Assembly: GCF_035590735.1 (NCBI RefSeq)
Contig: NZ_CP141595.1
Coordinates: 2,761,001-2,825,000, forward strand
Source: Rossellomorea aquimaris
GTDB taxonomy: Bacteria > Bacillota > Bacilli > Bacillales > Bacillaceae_B
DNA length: 64,000 nt
Direction of reading: 5' to 3'
Of this stretch, positions 8,413 through 19,151 are shown in pieces. A program made the translations under genes and the position numbers. The notes beneath the pieces were generated by a model. It was given only the letters and a program-made list of their open reading frames with translations. It had not been told where the DNA came from and searched no databases. How positions within the stretch are numbered: position 1 is the stretch's first letter; every line of letters starts with the position of its first letter.

Positions 8413-9312
8413 TTAAATAAAGTAACCCGGTGTTTGGATGACTAGTTCTTCACCAGCACCAGGATAATAATAGCCTCTATTATTTAAGTAATAACATTTT
8501 CCTTTATTCATTGTACATTTTAGCACATGATGATCAGTTTTAAATGCCAGGGGCTCAGCACCCGTCTCACCTTCGACATTCATATAGAGGTTATAACTTA
8601 TTTCTCCACCCACCAAAAAATTTCCTCTAAGGGGATATATTCCAATTTTCTTCAGTTCATCTAATCCCATAGGTTCTTTTTGCGGGATTTCATTTGAAAG
8701 ATGAGGAATTCTCTCGTTTTCCATCGTATTTTGCCATATTTTAAGATGCTTTATTTTTGTTTTTTTGTCTATATTTGTCGTAAAAAAAGGGACAAAAGTA
8801 ATAGGATAATCATATAAACATCCTTTGATCCATCCCCAGCGAATTTCCTTGAATGGTTCTATTTCGTCAATGTCAATCCAGACAACGGGAACTTTATGTC
8901 TTTTACATGACCGGATGACTGCAGGGGTAATAAGATTTGCGGATGTTTTTAACCCTATCGTGTAGTCAAGAGGACTATTTAACAAGGAGGTTTTGCGTTC
9001 ATTCATTTTAGCTATGAATTCGTATTCGTACCCTAATTTGAATGCCGTCAGGACAGTAGTACAACCTTTGTGGATAAATTCATCCAGGTAATATTTCTTT
9101 ATTGAAAGAAAATCAGTTCCTTCAGGCACCTCTAAGTCACACATTACATGTCCGGGAGTCATCATGAAAGATGAAACATCCATCCTCATGTACCGATAAT
9201 AAGAAAAACTGTCTCTTATGGCCGATATTTTATCGTCTTTAACGAGTAAAGAAGTTTGAGTGATTTTGGAACCTTTAACCCAATTCGCTTTTTCAATAAT
9301 ATACGTACTCAA
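8413..9312 (-). CDS. Degenerate amidohydrolase-like protein, function unknown
   Basis: A 299-residue protein whose first 110 residues follow the amidohydrolase layout: a beta-rich start (STYIIEKANWVKGSK, then LLVKDDKISAI), then TPGHVMCDLE where active enzymes have PGFID-x-H-x-H, and a GCTTVL strand as in dihydroorotase relatives. The HxH metal motif appears as DLE, so classical metal chemistry looks lost. The C-terminal part (LKCTMNKGKCYYLNNRGYYYPGAGE) resembles the closing beta domain. The start is TTG at 9312 because AAGGTGG lies seven bases upstream; an ATG nine codons earlier would overlap that site. It lies between ypiA and aroA. I do not know a characterised homologue. Confidence 0.65.
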   Translation of the reverse strand: MSTYIIEKANWVKGSKITQTSLLVKDDKISAIRDSFSYYRYMRMDVSSFMMTPGHVMCDLEVPEGTDFLSIKKYYLDEFIHKGCTTVLTAFKLGYEYEFIAKMNERKTSLLNSPLDYTIGLKTSANLITPAVIRSCKRHKVPVVWIDIDEIEPFKEIRWGWIKGCLYDYPITFVPFFTTNIDKKTKIKHLKIWQNTMENERIPHLSNEIPQKEPMGLDELKKIGIYPLRGNFLVGGEISYNLYMNVEGETGAEPLAFKTDHHVLKCTMNKGKCYYLNNRGYYYPGAGEELVIQTPGYFI

Positions 9313-9380
9313 ATCGCCACCACCTTCCCTTATAGACAAGCTATGAAAGAAGGGATGAAATCATGCTATGCATTCATATA

Positions 9381-9427
9381 AAAGGAGAGGTGTTAGGACC
9401 AAACCATCGTCCGAACACCTCTCAAAA
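9381..9427 (-). terminator. Terminator of the aromatic amino acid operon
   Basis: GAGAGGTGTT pairs with AACACCTCTC around a partly paired loop; the minus strand continues CCTTTTATAT. It lies 18 bases beyond the aroA stop codon and before the amidohydrolase-like gene. Confidence 0.7.
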
Positions 9428-9444
9428 GGAATTCATGTCCATTA

Positions 9445-10734
9445 TTACTTTAACAGCTTGTTTATATGCTCAAAGAAAGTTGGATACGAAATGTTCACTG
9501 CATCCGCACCTTCAAGAAAGACGTCAGAACTTGTTATCAAAGAAGCTACAGCCAGAGTCATTCCAATCCGATGATCTCCCCAGGAATGGACCTCTCCACC
9601 GTGTAATGGCGTTTTTCCTTCAATGATCATACCGTCCTCAGTTCCTTGAATGTCAGCACCAAGGTTTCCAAGCTCTTGTACAATGGCATCAATCCGATTT
9701 GTTTCCTTAACCTTTAACTCCTCTGCATCCTTAATTATGGTCCTTCCCTTTGCCTGGGAAGCTAACAATGCGATAACAGGGATCTCATCAATTAACGAAG
9801 GGATCAGGTCTCCGCCAATTTCTATTCCTGTAAGATCCGAAGATTCCACCAGGATGTCCCCTATCGGTTCTCCACTTTTTGACCTCTCCATTATTTCTAT
9901 AGAAGCCCCCATCTTCTTCATCACTTCAACAATCCCTACACGCGTTTCATTAAGACCGACATTTTTCAGGAGCACTCTACTATTCGGCACAATCGCAGCG
10001 GCTACCATAAAGAAAGCTGCTGAGGAAATATCCCCGGGGACATAGACTTCAGTTCCTTTTAACACCTGACCTCCCTTTACCTTGATTGTATCTCCGCGCC
10101 TTTCGATATGGCCACCAAATTCGATAATCATTTTTTCTGTATGGTTTCTTGTCTTTTCAGGTTCTTGAATTTCAGTTGTTCCTTCGGCCTGGAGCCCTGC
10201 CAACAAGAGAGCAGACTTCACCTGTGCACTCGCTACAGGCAACGTATATTTAATTCCTTTGAGGCCACCCCCGCGAATTGATAAAGGAGTATAGTTGCCT
10301 TCTGAACGACCGTCTATTTTAGTCCCGAACTTTTTTAATGGTTCTGTCACTCTTTTCATTGGGCGTTTCGCAATCGAGTCATCCCCGATAAGGACTGAAT
10401 GAAAAGGTCTTCCTGCCAATATCCCCATAATAAGACGAGTAGTGGTACCTGAATTCCCCACATCCAGTATGTCCTGGGGTTCTGATAAATGATCCCAGCC
10501 TTCACCTGAAACAATCACTTCCTCATTTGTTACTCGGATATCTACGCCTAACTTTCGGAAGCATTCAATAGTGCTTAAACAATCCTCTCCCATAAGAAAA
10601 TTATGTATAACGGTTTTCCCTTCCGCAACTGAACCAAACATAACAGCCCGGTGTGAAATAGATTTATCCCCGGGAACATGCAGTTCCCCATTAAGACCTT
10701 TTTTGGGGTTTATTAATTTCTTTTTTCCTTCCAT
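9445..10734 (-). CDS. aroA: 3-phosphoshikimate 1-carboxyvinyltransferase (EPSP synthase)
   Basis: A 429-residue enzyme that joins phosphoenolpyruvate to shikimate-3-phosphate, the penultimate step to chorismate. The substrate-binding GDKSISHR motif lies near residue 20, and a second motif, GNSGTTTRL, is near residue 95. The conserved RIKETNR-type stretch appears as [11 protein letters not shown]. The start chosen is ATG 10734, with AGGG eight bases upstream; an in-frame GTG three codons earlier overlaps that site. It is the last gene of the aroC-aroB-aroH-hisC-tyrA-aroA block and is named aroE in B. subtilis. Confidence 0.97.
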   Translation of the reverse strand: MEGKKKLINPKKGLNGELHVPGDKSISHRAVMFGSVAEGKTVIHNFLMGEDCLSTIECFRKLGVDIRVTNEEVIVSGEGWDHLSEPQDILDVGNSGTTTRLIMGILAGRPFHSVLIGDDSIAKRPMKRVTEPLKKFGTKIDGRSEGNYTPLSIRGGGLKGIKYTLPVASAQVKSALLLAGLQAEGTTEIQEPEKTRNHTEKMIIEFGGHIERRGDTIKVKGGQVLKGTEVYVPGDISSAAFFMVAAAIVPNSRVLLKNVGLNETRVGIVEVMKKMGASIEIMERSKSGEPIGDILVESSDLTGIEIGGDLIPSLIDEIPVIALLASQAKGRTIIKDAEELKVKETNRIDAIVQELGNLGADIQGTEDGMIIEGKTPLHGGEVHSWGDHRIGMTLAVASLITSSDVFLEGADAVNISYPTFFEHINKLLK

Positions 10735-10746
10735 CCATATCACCCT

Positions 10747-11850
10747 TTATCCTAAGAATAATTCATAACCCGTATTTTCTTTTAAGCAGTTTAGAGCCCT
10801 TTCTCTATCTTCGAGTGTTTGAAAGCTGATGACTAATACTCCGTAAATATCTTCTCTCGTTTCCAGGATTCTTATGTTTGTTAAACTGATGTTTTCACCG
10901 GCAAGGTAAGCAGTAACTTCAGAAATCACCCCTGGATAATCAGGAACATCAACGAATAAGTCATAGAACGAAGGGATGGCCCCTTTTTCCAGGATGGGAA
11001 GATCATCTCGAAAAGTTTTCGCTTCTGTGAAGTAATCAAAGATTCCCTGTGAGTCCTTCTCTTCAATAATGGTGATGACTTCATCCATCTCTGATTTCCA
11101 CTGTTTGAGAAGTGAAAGCAAAACCGCTCTGTTCTGAAGCGTGATATCCTTCCACATCGTCGGGTTAGAGGAGGCGATCCGCGTGATATCACGGAACCCT
11201 CCAGCAGCGAGCCTCCGCAAATAAGGATGCTGTTCAGATGATTCTTTCGCTTGATGAACAAGAGATGCCGCTACAATATGTGGAAAATGACTGATCGTAC
11301 CCGTTAATTCATCGTGCTCCCTTGGTTCCACGATCAGAAATTTGGCATGCGTTCCTTTCAGCCACTCTTGAAGTTCTTCTACTTTTTGACCAGTAGCACC
11401 AGAACCTGGGGTCAGCATATAGAAGGCATTTTCAAATAAGATTTTTTTAGCTGCTGCAACACCGCTTTTATGAGAACCTGCCATCGGGTGTCCACCAATG
11501 AACTGAATCCCTTTAACCGTCAGTTCTTCGGAACACTTCATAATTTGTTCTTTTGTGCTCCCCGTGTCGGTAATTATCACTGTTTCTTTTAAAGCGAATG
11601 ATTGAAACTGCTCAATAATCTTTTCAGTTTGAAAAACTGGTGTAGAAATGATAATGAGATCCGCTCTTTCAGCAGCAGACTGTAAAGATAGTGACATTTC
11701 ATCGATAATTCCCAGTGATCTCGCCAACCTTAACTCTTTATGATTAACATCATGTCCAATGATTTTAGCATCGGGGTGTTCGCTCTTTATACAGAGTGCT
11801 AATGAGCCTCCGATTAATCCCATCCCGATGACCAATACCGTCCCTTTCAT
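10747..11850 (-). CDS. tyrA: Prephenate dehydrogenase with C-terminal ACT domain
   Basis: A 367-residue enzyme that oxidatively decarboxylates prephenate to 4-hydroxyphenylpyruvate for tyrosine. The NAD-binding Rossmann motif GMGLIGGS is near residue 9. HPMAGSHKSG and the catalytic-region ISHFPH follow. From about residue 290 there is an ACT regulatory domain (DVPDYPGVISEVTAYLAGENISLTNI, shortened here), consistent with tyrosine feedback. The start ATG follows GAGGGGG; the longer frame lacks such a site. Next to hisC, whose aminotransferase can complete tyrosine and phenylalanine synthesis. Confidence 0.96.
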   Translation of the reverse strand: MKGTVLVIGMGLIGGSLALCIKSEHPDAKIIGHDVNHKELRLARSLGIIDEMSLSLQSAAERADLIIISTPVFQTEKIIEQFQSFALKETVIITDTGSTKEQIMKCSEELTVKGIQFIGGHPMAGSHKSGVAAAKKILFENAFYMLTPGSGATGQKVEELQEWLKGTHAKFLIVEPREHDELTGTISHFPHIVAASLVHQAKESSEQHPYLRRLAAGGFRDITRIASSNPTMWKDITLQNRAVLLSLLKQWKSEMDEVITIIEEKDSQGIFDYFTEAKTFRDDLPILEKGAIPSFYDLFVDVPDYPGVISEVTAYLAGENISLTNIRILETREDIYGVLVISFQTLEDRERALNCLKENTGYELFLG

Positions 11851-11926
11851 GATTGTCCCCCTCAATTGATTTGAAAAAAGTCGGAAAGGGCTCAAAATTC
11901 TAAGCCGTTCCGACCATCCATCCTTT

Positions 11927-13027
11927 TTACACTTGATTTTGAAGGTCTAAAAATTCCTTCATCCTCTCAATAACCTCTTCATTTTGTTCATGAGAGCCAA
12001 CCGTCACCCGAACAGAATGAGGATATCCCAGGGCCTCTCCGGACCGTACAATGAATCCCTTACTCATTAAGTATTGAAACACATCATCGCCGCTTACACC
12101 GAAATCGATTAACACGAAGTTTGCTTGTGATGGAATATAATTCAGACCGTGTTCCTCGCAGAACTGGTAAAACTGCTCCAGTCCTTTACGATTTCGCTTC
12201 CTGCATTCTCTAATAAACTCCTGGTCCAGAACGGCTGCGGCTGCGGCTCCCTGACCTAAAGCATTATTATTGAACGGTTCACGGATTGGCTCTAACTTCC
12301 TTATCACATCTTCATTGGCAATTCCGAATCCTACTCTAAAGCCTGCTAATCCGTATGCCTTTGAGAAAGTCCGCGTAATCAATAATTGAGGATACGATTT
12401 CAATAATTCCAATGAATCATAGTAATCCCCGGCAACAACATATTCATAGTAGGCTTCATCCAATACGACAAGTACGTGTCCAGGAACCGCATCCAGGAAG
12501 GAAATGATCTCTTCACTGCGTATATATTCCCCAGTTGGATTATTTGGTGAGCAAAGCCAAACGACTGAGGTCGTTTCATCAATTTCAGCAAGCATCTTGG
12601 TTAACTGATGTCTACCAGCTGAATCAAGGGGAACTTCTCTTATCTCCGCTCCTTCAACAATTGCATTGTGCTTATACTGAGGGAAAGTAGGCGTAGCCAT
12701 AACCGTGCTCTTATCACCATCTAATAATGCTCTTGAAATCATCTGAATTACTTCATCCGAGCCATTCCCGAAAAGTAACTGTCCAGGATCCACAGATATC
12801 TGCTCTGCCACCTTCATTCGCAATTCCTTCGCATAGCCATCGGGATAAATCGCATGTGAAAAAGCGTTCGTTTTGAGAAAGGTTTCAACGTTCTTTGAAC
12901 AACCAAATGGATTTTCATTTGAAGCAAGCTTCACTACTTTCTCGAGATTGAATAGTTCTTTCACATCATCCATCGTTTTCCCGGGCTGGTATGCTTTAAG
13001 ATTTTGAATCTGAGATCTCCACTTCAT
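11927..13027 (-). CDS. hisC: Histidinol-phosphate / aromatic aminotransferase
   Basis: A 366-residue class I/II PLP aminotransferase. Motifs are ASNENPFG near residue 33, the PNNPTG substrate-side motif, DEAYYEY with the PLP-contacting Asp/Tyr, and the catalytic Lys in TRTFSKAYGLAG. In B. subtilis HisC serves both histidine and aromatic amino acid synthesis, which explains its place between aroH and tyrA. The ATG at 13027 follows GGAAGG and lies 13 bases after the aroH stop codon, so the two are coupled. The B. subtilis trp genes are missing from this junction. Confidence 0.95.
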   Translation of the reverse strand: MKWRSQIQNLKAYQPGKTMDDVKELFNLEKVVKLASNENPFGCSKNVETFLKTNAFSHAIYPDGYAKELRMKVAEQISVDPGQLLFGNGSDEVIQMISRALLDGDKSTVMATPTFPQYKHNAIVEGAEIREVPLDSAGRHQLTKMLAEIDETTSVVWLCSPNNPTGEYIRSEEIISFLDAVPGHVLVVLDEAYYEYVVAGDYYDSLELLKSYPQLLITRTFSKAYGLAGFRVGFGIANEDVIRKLEPIREPFNNNALGQGAAAAAVLDQEFIRECRKRNRKGLEQFYQFCEEHGLNYIPSQANFVLIDFGVSGDDVFQYLMSKGFIVRSGEALGYPHSVRVTVGSHEQNEEVIERMKEFLDLQNQV

Positions 13028-13040
13028 GCTTACCTTCCTT

Positions 13041-13430
13041 TCAATCGTTTTCATTCGAAATAAACGGGGTATCTTTCAAGTCAGGTCGTAGGCTGACTGC
13101 ATTTTTCATATAAATATGTTGGATGTCTTTCTGAGGTGTAGATGTATTTAAATGAATCATCACTCTAATACAATATGGCAATGCATGAAGAACATCCAAT
13201 TCCTGCATACACATGACAGGAACATATTTCCACTCTTCAATCCTTCTTAATGCTTTTGCCGGAAATACACTCCCGATGTCACTGGTGGCAGAAATAAACA
13301 CAGATGCAACATCCTCTGCCATAATATTATTATGTAAAATCATTTCCTTTAAGAGACTTTCAGTTGAAAGGAGAACTTCCTTTTCATTATCACAATCCGC
13401 TGTAGTGGCGCCTCGAACTCCCCTGATCAT
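13041..13430 (-). CDS. aroH: Chorismate mutase (AroH class)
   Basis: A 129-residue enzyme of the trimeric AroH fold that converts chorismate to prephenate. Visible active-site elements are the N-terminal RGVRGATTAD (Arg7-type residue) and the C-terminal RVMIHLNT segment carrying the catalytic Arg. It is cotranscribed with aroB upstream and hisC downstream. Full length for the family. Confidence 0.95.
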   Translation of the reverse strand: MIRGVRGATTADCDNEKEVLLSTESLLKEMILHNNIMAEDVASVFISATSDIGSVFPAKALRRIEEWKYVPVMCMQELDVLHALPYCIRVMIHLNTSTPQKDIQHIYMKNAVSLRPDLKDTPFISNEND

Positions 13431-13507
13431 TCTTCCACTCCCTTTTTCTCCTGTTATTAAACACTCTCTTTTTGTATTTGCGGGTTTTTATTAATCCAAA
13501 GCATGTT

Positions 13508-14590
13508 TTACAACTGGCGGATAAATTCATCTGCCCGTCTTAAATCCTCTACAGATACCTTCACCATTAATGGCTCACCAATATCCTTCAATAACACAAA
13601 CACAGGATTTCCATATTGGGATTTCTTATCTTGTCTCATTCCCTCATATAATGTTTCAAATGTGATATGAGATGGAATGTTCAGATTGTAGCCAAGTGTA
13701 GTGACCCATTCAATAAATTCATGTAGATTAAATGAAAGTTCACAGTACTGTTCACTAAGATACAGAGCATAGATCATCCCGATCATAACCGATTCACCAT
13801 GTGTACGACTTCCGTATCCGCTGGCACTTTCAATAGCGTGCCCATACGTATGTCCGAAGTTTAAAAAAGCTCGTATATTCGACTCTCTTTCGTCCTTTGA
13901 TACAATATCCCCTTTTACACGAATCCCTTTCATTAGGCAATCCGTTAAAAATTCCTTATCCATTTTTTCCGGAGAACGGAACGAATGCATTAATTCTTGT
14001 AAAAAGGAATTACCGGATAAAAAAGCATGCTTGATTACTTCTGAAAATCCTGATAGCACTTCAGTTCCAGGTAAAGTTGTAAGATAATCCAAATCAAAAA
14101 ACACACCTTCAGGCTGATAAAACTGCCCTACCATGTTTTTGCCAAGGGGATGGTTAATCGCTACCTTCCCGCCAACAGCACTATCATGAGCGAGTATCGT
14201 TGTCGGGACACCTATGAAGGGGATCCCCCTCATATAGGTGGAAGCGACGAAACCAGCCAGATCTCCGATGGCTCCACCTCCAAATGCTATCACCAGGGCT
14301 CCGCGATCGACATGATTTGAAAGACCGTGGGTGATGGCATCTTCATAAATAGCGAAGCTTTTGGCGTGTTCTCCTTTAGGAGCCAGATAAGTCGTTACGT
14401 CAAATGATCGACTTAACCTCTCTGAGAATGCTGTTCCATGAAGGTTGAAGACCTCTTTATCCGCAATGATCCACAATTTAGATACTTGCGGAAAGGTTTT
14501 TTTTATAAAAGAAACAATTTCATCCGTCATTTCCACTCCAATTTTCACATCATACGTTTTGGAAGCAGTTTGAATGGTTATCTGTTTCAT
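13508..14590 (-). CDS. aroB: 3-dehydroquinate synthase
   Basis: A 360-residue NAD- and metal-dependent enzyme that cyclises DAHP to 3-dehydroquinate. It shows the nucleotide-binding GGGAIGDLAGFVAS, the substrate-contacting PTTILAHDSAVGGK, and metal-ligand positions in EVIKHA and NFGHTYGHAIE. The start lies three bases after aroC, implying translational coupling. Length is normal. Confidence 0.97.
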   Translation of the reverse strand: MKQITIQTASKTYDVKIGVEMTDEIVSFIKKTFPQVSKLWIIADKEVFNLHGTAFSERLSRSFDVTTYLAPKGEHAKSFAIYEDAITHGLSNHVDRGALVIAFGGGAIGDLAGFVASTYMRGIPFIGVPTTILAHDSAVGGKVAINHPLGKNMVGQFYQPEGVFFDLDYLTTLPGTEVLSGFSEVIKHAFLSGNSFLQELMHSFRSPEKMDKEFLTDCLMKGIRVKGDIVSKDERESNIRAFLNFGHTYGHAIESASGYGSRTHGESVMIGMIYALYLSEQYCELSFNLHEFIEWVTTLGYNLNIPSHITFETLYEGMRQDKKSQYGNPVFVLLKDIGEPLMVKVSVEDLRRADEFIRQL

Positions 14591-14593
14591 TCA

Positions 14594-15766
14594 TTAATAC
14601 TCCTTGGACTCTTGACGTTGTCTATTGATATCTTCATGGAGCTTATCGAATTGATCACTATGAAATTGTTCGACGATAGCAGAAGCAAGTTCCCACGCCA
14701 CTACGGCCTCTGCCACTACGCTTGCAGCGGGTACCGCACAGCTATCGGATCTCTCGATACTTGCTTTAAATGGTTCCTTTGTTTCAATATCCACGCTTTG
14801 TAATGGTTTATACAGGGTTGGAATAGGCTTCATGACACCTTTAACCCGAATAGGCATTCCTGTCGTCATACCGCCTTCAAAGCCACCTAATCGATTCGTT
14901 TTACGGTAGTACCCCTGTTCTTCACTCCAGGCTATTTCATCATGTACTTCACTACCCGGTTTCCGCGCCATTTCAAATCCTAAGCCGAATTCGACCCCTT
15001 TAAATGCATTAATACTCATGACGGCCATGGCAATCTTCGCATCAAGTTTACGGTCATAATGGACATAGCTGCCGACTCCTGAAGGCATCCCTTCAACGAT
15101 GACTTCAACCACACCACCAATGGAATCTCCATTTTTTTTTGCTTCATCTATTAAGTCCATCATATTCTGTGCAGCTTCTTTATCCAGGCAACGGACCGGA
15201 GAATCTTCTGTTATATCTCTTAGTTCATTTATAGAATCATAATGTAGTTTCTCTGCTTTAATTCCACCGATTTCAAGCACATGACCGACTACCTCGATGC
15301 CTAATAACTTTAATAACTTTTTCGCAACGGCACCTGCAGCAACTCTTACAGTGGTTTCTCTGGCTGATGACCTTTCTAATACATTCCTCAGGTCCCTATG
15401 TCCATATTTCATACCACCGACAAGGTCTGCATGTCCCGGTCTCGGTCTTGAAATCTTTCTCTTTACCTCTTCTTCTTCTCCAGGCACCAGAGGTTCGATG
15501 CCCATCACTTTTGTCCAGTGAGTCCAGTCTCTATTCTCCACAACCAGTCCTAAAGGAGAACCCAGAGTATATCCATGCCTCACTCCTCCAACGATTGATG
15601 CCTGATCTTTCTCGATCTGCATCCTCCGGCCCCGGCCATAGCCTTTTTGCCTTCTTGCCAGATTATCATTGATATCCTCTGCTTCTAAAGGCATTCCTGC
15701 AGGCAGCCCTTCAATGATAGTCGTTAATTGTGGTCCATGTGATTCTCCAGATGTTAAGTATCTCAT
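14594..15766 (-). CDS. aroC: Chorismate synthase
   Basis: A 390-residue FMN-dependent enzyme that makes chorismate from EPSP. The N-terminal [10 protein letters not shown], the basic [12 protein letters not shown] stretch, RPGHADL, and [15 protein letters not shown] are family signatures. It is the first gene of the aromatic block (aroF in B. subtilis nomenclature). I see no TRAP-type series of GAG/UAG triplets in its leader. Confidence 0.97.
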   Translation of the reverse strand: MRYLTSGESHGPQLTTIIEGLPAGMPLEAEDINDNLARRQKGYGRGRRMQIEKDQASIVGGVRHGYTLGSPLGLVVENRDWTHWTKVMGIEPLVPGEEEEVKRKISRPRPGHADLVGGMKYGHRDLRNVLERSSARETTVRVAAGAVAKKLLKLLGIEVVGHVLEIGGIKAEKLHYDSINELRDITEDSPVRCLDKEAAQNMMDLIDEAKKNGDSIGGVVEVIVEGMPSGVGSYVHYDRKLDAKIAMAVMSINAFKGVEFGLGFEMARKPGSEVHDEIAWSEEQGYYRKTNRLGGFEGGMTTGMPIRVKGVMKPIPTLYKPLQSVDIETKEPFKASIERSDSCAVPAASVVAEAVVAWELASAIVEQFHSDQFDKLHEDINRQRQESKEY

Positions 15767-15980
15767 TCACTTTCCCCCTTCAACTCGTTAAAGAATTATG
15801 TACCAATATAACATAGAATTCAGATCATTTCCTAGCCCTTAAGTTTAAAAAATTTTCTAAAAACCTCACTTACATAGAAAAAAACGATGTAACCCAACAT
15901 ATTTAGACTTTTTAACTGTATCGTTACTAAAAAAGCAAGCGTACAGCCGTCCAGTAAATGTAAGATCGACATCGTAAATT

Positions 15981-16772
<792 letters not shown>

Positions 16773-16841
16773 CTACATTAAAGGTATAAGACTATATGTA
16801 TTATATCGAACGCTATACAGAAAAGTTAAATCCTATTCAAT

Positions 16842-16874
16842 AAGAAAAGGCAAGTCGCCTTATCACGACTTGCC
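16842..16874 (-). terminator. Terminator after ndk
   Basis: The minus strand shows GGCAAGTCG pairing with CGACTTGCC across an eight-base loop, followed by TTTTCTT. It is 31 bases beyond the ndk stop codon. Confidence 0.8.
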
Positions 16875-16904
16875 CTAAAAAAACTTAGTTGTTTAACAGG
16901 GGTA

Positions 16905-17351
16905 TTAATAAACCCACTCGTTCATTAATTTAGAATACTCTACCAGTTCTTCTTCTTTGAAGAATAAGCCGATTTCTCTAACAGCGCTTTCAGCAGAGTC
17001 AGATCCGTGGATGATATTCTTTCCGACTGTCAAACCGAAATCACCGCGGATTGTTCCAAGAGCAGCATCCTTAGGGTTTGTTGCTCCCATCATTCCACGA
17101 GCTGTCGTGATGACATTTTCACCTTGCCAAACCATTGCAAATACAGGTCCAGAAGTGATAAAGTCAACAAGTTCTCCAAAGAATGGTCTTTCCTTGTGCT
17201 CACCGTAATGCTCTTCAGCAAGCTCATTTGAAATGCTCATTAGCTTTGCCCCTACTAATTGAAAGCCCTTTTTTTCAAAACGTGATACGATATCACCGAT
17301 TAACCCTCTTTGTACGCCGTCCGGTTTTACCATTAAAAATGTCTTTTCCAT
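16905..17351 (-). CDS. ndk: Nucleoside diphosphate kinase
   Basis: A 148-residue enzyme transferring the gamma phosphate of ATP to NDPs. [10 protein letters not shown] at the N-terminus and the active-site His in [12 protein letters not shown] are present, as are [10 protein letters not shown] and the Kpn-loop region RGDFGL. The start ATG 17351 follows GGAGTGGGG and gives the usual length; 21 extra codons upstream are not needed. Confidence 0.97.
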   Translation of the reverse strand: MEKTFLMVKPDGVQRGLIGDIVSRFEKKGFQLVGAKLMSISNELAEEHYGEHKERPFFGELVDFITSGPVFAMVWQGENVITTARGMMGATNPKDAALGTIRGDFGLTVGKNIIHGSDSAESAVREIGLFFKEEELVEYSKLMNEWVY

Positions 17352-17453
17352 CTTCCCCACTCCTAAATATGTATGTATAGAAGTCCTAAGGACATCCCAC
17401 GAAAATAGTAACACTGATTGGGGTTTTTGGCAACGTTTCCATTTTAAATTTTC

Positions 17454-18416
17454 TTAATATTTTCTCTTCCCAATAAAGTTTGCGATATTCTTCAATGTTT
17501 TCTTCACGCGGTTGTATGGGAGATGATCCAGATCTTCCAACGCTCTGTCTAAGTACATTCTACTAAGCTGATGGGATCGATCTATGGCATCCGTAGCTAA
17601 GATGGACGAAATGATTTCTCTCATCTCTTCAGGAGAAGTATATTCAGTCACTCTTTCAATCTTCGCTTTAAGTTCAGGGTTTTCCATTGCATATAAAATC
17701 GGAAGGGTGATATTACCTTGCCACAAGTCACTGCCGGCAGGCTTACCCAGTTCTTCCTCACTTGCTGTAAGATCTAAAATATCATCTGTAATCTGAAAGC
17801 TCATCCCCACATTATAACCAAATCGGTATAAGCGCCGATGGATTTCTTCAGGAGCACCAGAAGAAATGGCACCGATCTGGCAGCTTACAGCAATAAGCAG
17901 AGCCGTTTTCCGCTTGATTCTAAGGAGATAATCCCTTAAATTTTGATCAAATCGATATTTATCTTTTATTTGAGCGATTTCTCCCTTACATACTTCAACA
18001 ATGGTGTGAGAAAGTATTTGATGTGCTTCAGGCGCTTTAATATTCGTCATATACTCGAGAGCTCGTGCAAAGATGTAATCTCCGGTGTACATGGCAATAC
18101 GATTGTCCCATTGAGCTTTAATCGTTGGCTTTCCTCTTCTTAACTCTGCATCATCGATCACGTCATCGTGAACAAGGGATGCCATATGAATTAACTCCAA
18201 AGCCACTGCTACATTTTTCACAATGTTAATATCATATTGTCCGAATTTTGCAGAGAGTAAGACAAAAACAGGTCGGATTCTTTTACCACCTGCTTGTAGA
18301 AGGTGAAGGGACGCCTCTTGTAAAAGTTGTGATTCTGATTCAATCGCAACTTCCAGTTCCTTTTCAATTTCATCAATATCCGTTTTTAAAAACGAATACA
18401 TCCTGTTTAGCTTCAT
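17454..18416 (-). CDS. hepT: Heptaprenyl diphosphate synthase component II
   Basis: A 320-residue trans-prenyltransferase catalytic subunit. The first aspartate-rich motif is DDVIDDAELRRG near residue 84 and the second is DDILD near residue 213, with GGKRIRP for isopentenyl diphosphate binding. With HepS it builds the C35 chain of menaquinone-7. It follows menG and hepS, giving hepS-menG-hepT as in B. subtilis. Confidence 0.95.
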   Translation of the reverse strand: MKLNRMYSFLKTDIDEIEKELEVAIESESQLLQEASLHLLQAGGKRIRPVFVLLSAKFGQYDINIVKNVAVALELIHMASLVHDDVIDDAELRRGKPTIKAQWDNRIAMYTGDYIFARALEYMTNIKAPEAHQILSHTIVEVCKGEIAQIKDKYRFDQNLRDYLLRIKRKTALLIAVSCQIGAISSGAPEEIHRRLYRFGYNVGMSFQITDDILDLTASEEELGKPAGSDLWQGNITLPILYAMENPELKAKIERVTEYTSPEEMREIISSILATDAIDRSHQLSRMYLDRALEDLDHLPYNRVKKTLKNIANFIGKRKY

Positions 18417-18443
18417 AGTTTTTCCACCTAATTTACGAATTTC

Positions 18444-19145
18444 TTACTTTCTGCCTGAATGCATGGCAGCCACTCCGCCACTATATGGTTTCACATGTAT
18501 ATCTTTAAAGCCGGCTTCTTCAAACATCTTCGCAAGCTCCTTCATCCCTGGGAAATCTCTAGCTGATTCCTGAAGCCATGAATATTCATTAAAGCTCTTG
18601 GCAAAGATCTTTCCGAACAGAGGCATCACGAAACGAAAGTATGCGTAATACATCTGTTTGAATCCGAGCATGGTTGGTTGAGAGGTTTCAAGGCAAACAG
18701 CCATCCCTCCTGGTTTTACCACACGATTCATTTCTTTTAAGACGTGGAGGTAGTCCGGAACGTTCCGTAAGCCAAAGCCAATCGTGACATAATCAAAGGT
18801 ATCATCATCAAACGGCAGCTCCATTGCATTCCCTTGGATCAGCTCAATGTTGTTCAATGGGGATCGTTTCACTTTCTCTTGCCCAATAGACAGCATATTT
18901 TGGCTGAAATCCAGCCCCACTACCTTACCTGCTTCTCCGACTTTTTCTCCTATCGCTAACGTCCAATCCGCAGTTCCACAGCAAACGTCCAGTGCCTTTG
19001 AGCCTGGCTTCACATCCATATGCTTCATGGTATCTTTTCTCCACTTTTTATGCTGTTGGAAACTGATTACCGAATTCATTTTATCATAATTGGAGTATAT
19101 TTTTTCAAATACTCCGTGGACTTTCTGTTCTTTGGACTGCTGCAT
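18444..19145 (-). CDS. menG: Demethylmenaquinone methyltransferase
   Basis: A 233-residue UbiE-family enzyme that adds the ring methyl group in the last step of menaquinone synthesis. SAM motif I is [15 protein letters not shown], and the [20 protein letters not shown] stretch is diagnostic. It sits six bases after hepS. It feeds the quinone used by QcrABC. Confidence 0.96.
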   Translation of the reverse strand: MQQSKEQKVHGVFEKIYSNYDKMNSVISFQQHKKWRKDTMKHMDVKPGSKALDVCCGTADWTLAIGEKVGEAGKVVGLDFSQNMLSIGQEKVKRSPLNNIELIQGNAMELPFDDDTFDYVTIGFGLRNVPDYLHVLKEMNRVVKPGGMAVCLETSQPTMLGFKQMYYAYFRFVMPLFGKIFAKSFNEYSWLQESARDFPGMKELAKMFEEAGFKDIHVKPYSGGVAAMHSGRK

Positions 19146-19151
19146 TTCAAT

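Noticed and set aside
15767..15980. TRAP-binding GAG/UAG repeats ahead of aroC
   Set aside because: No spaced triplet series found in the leader.
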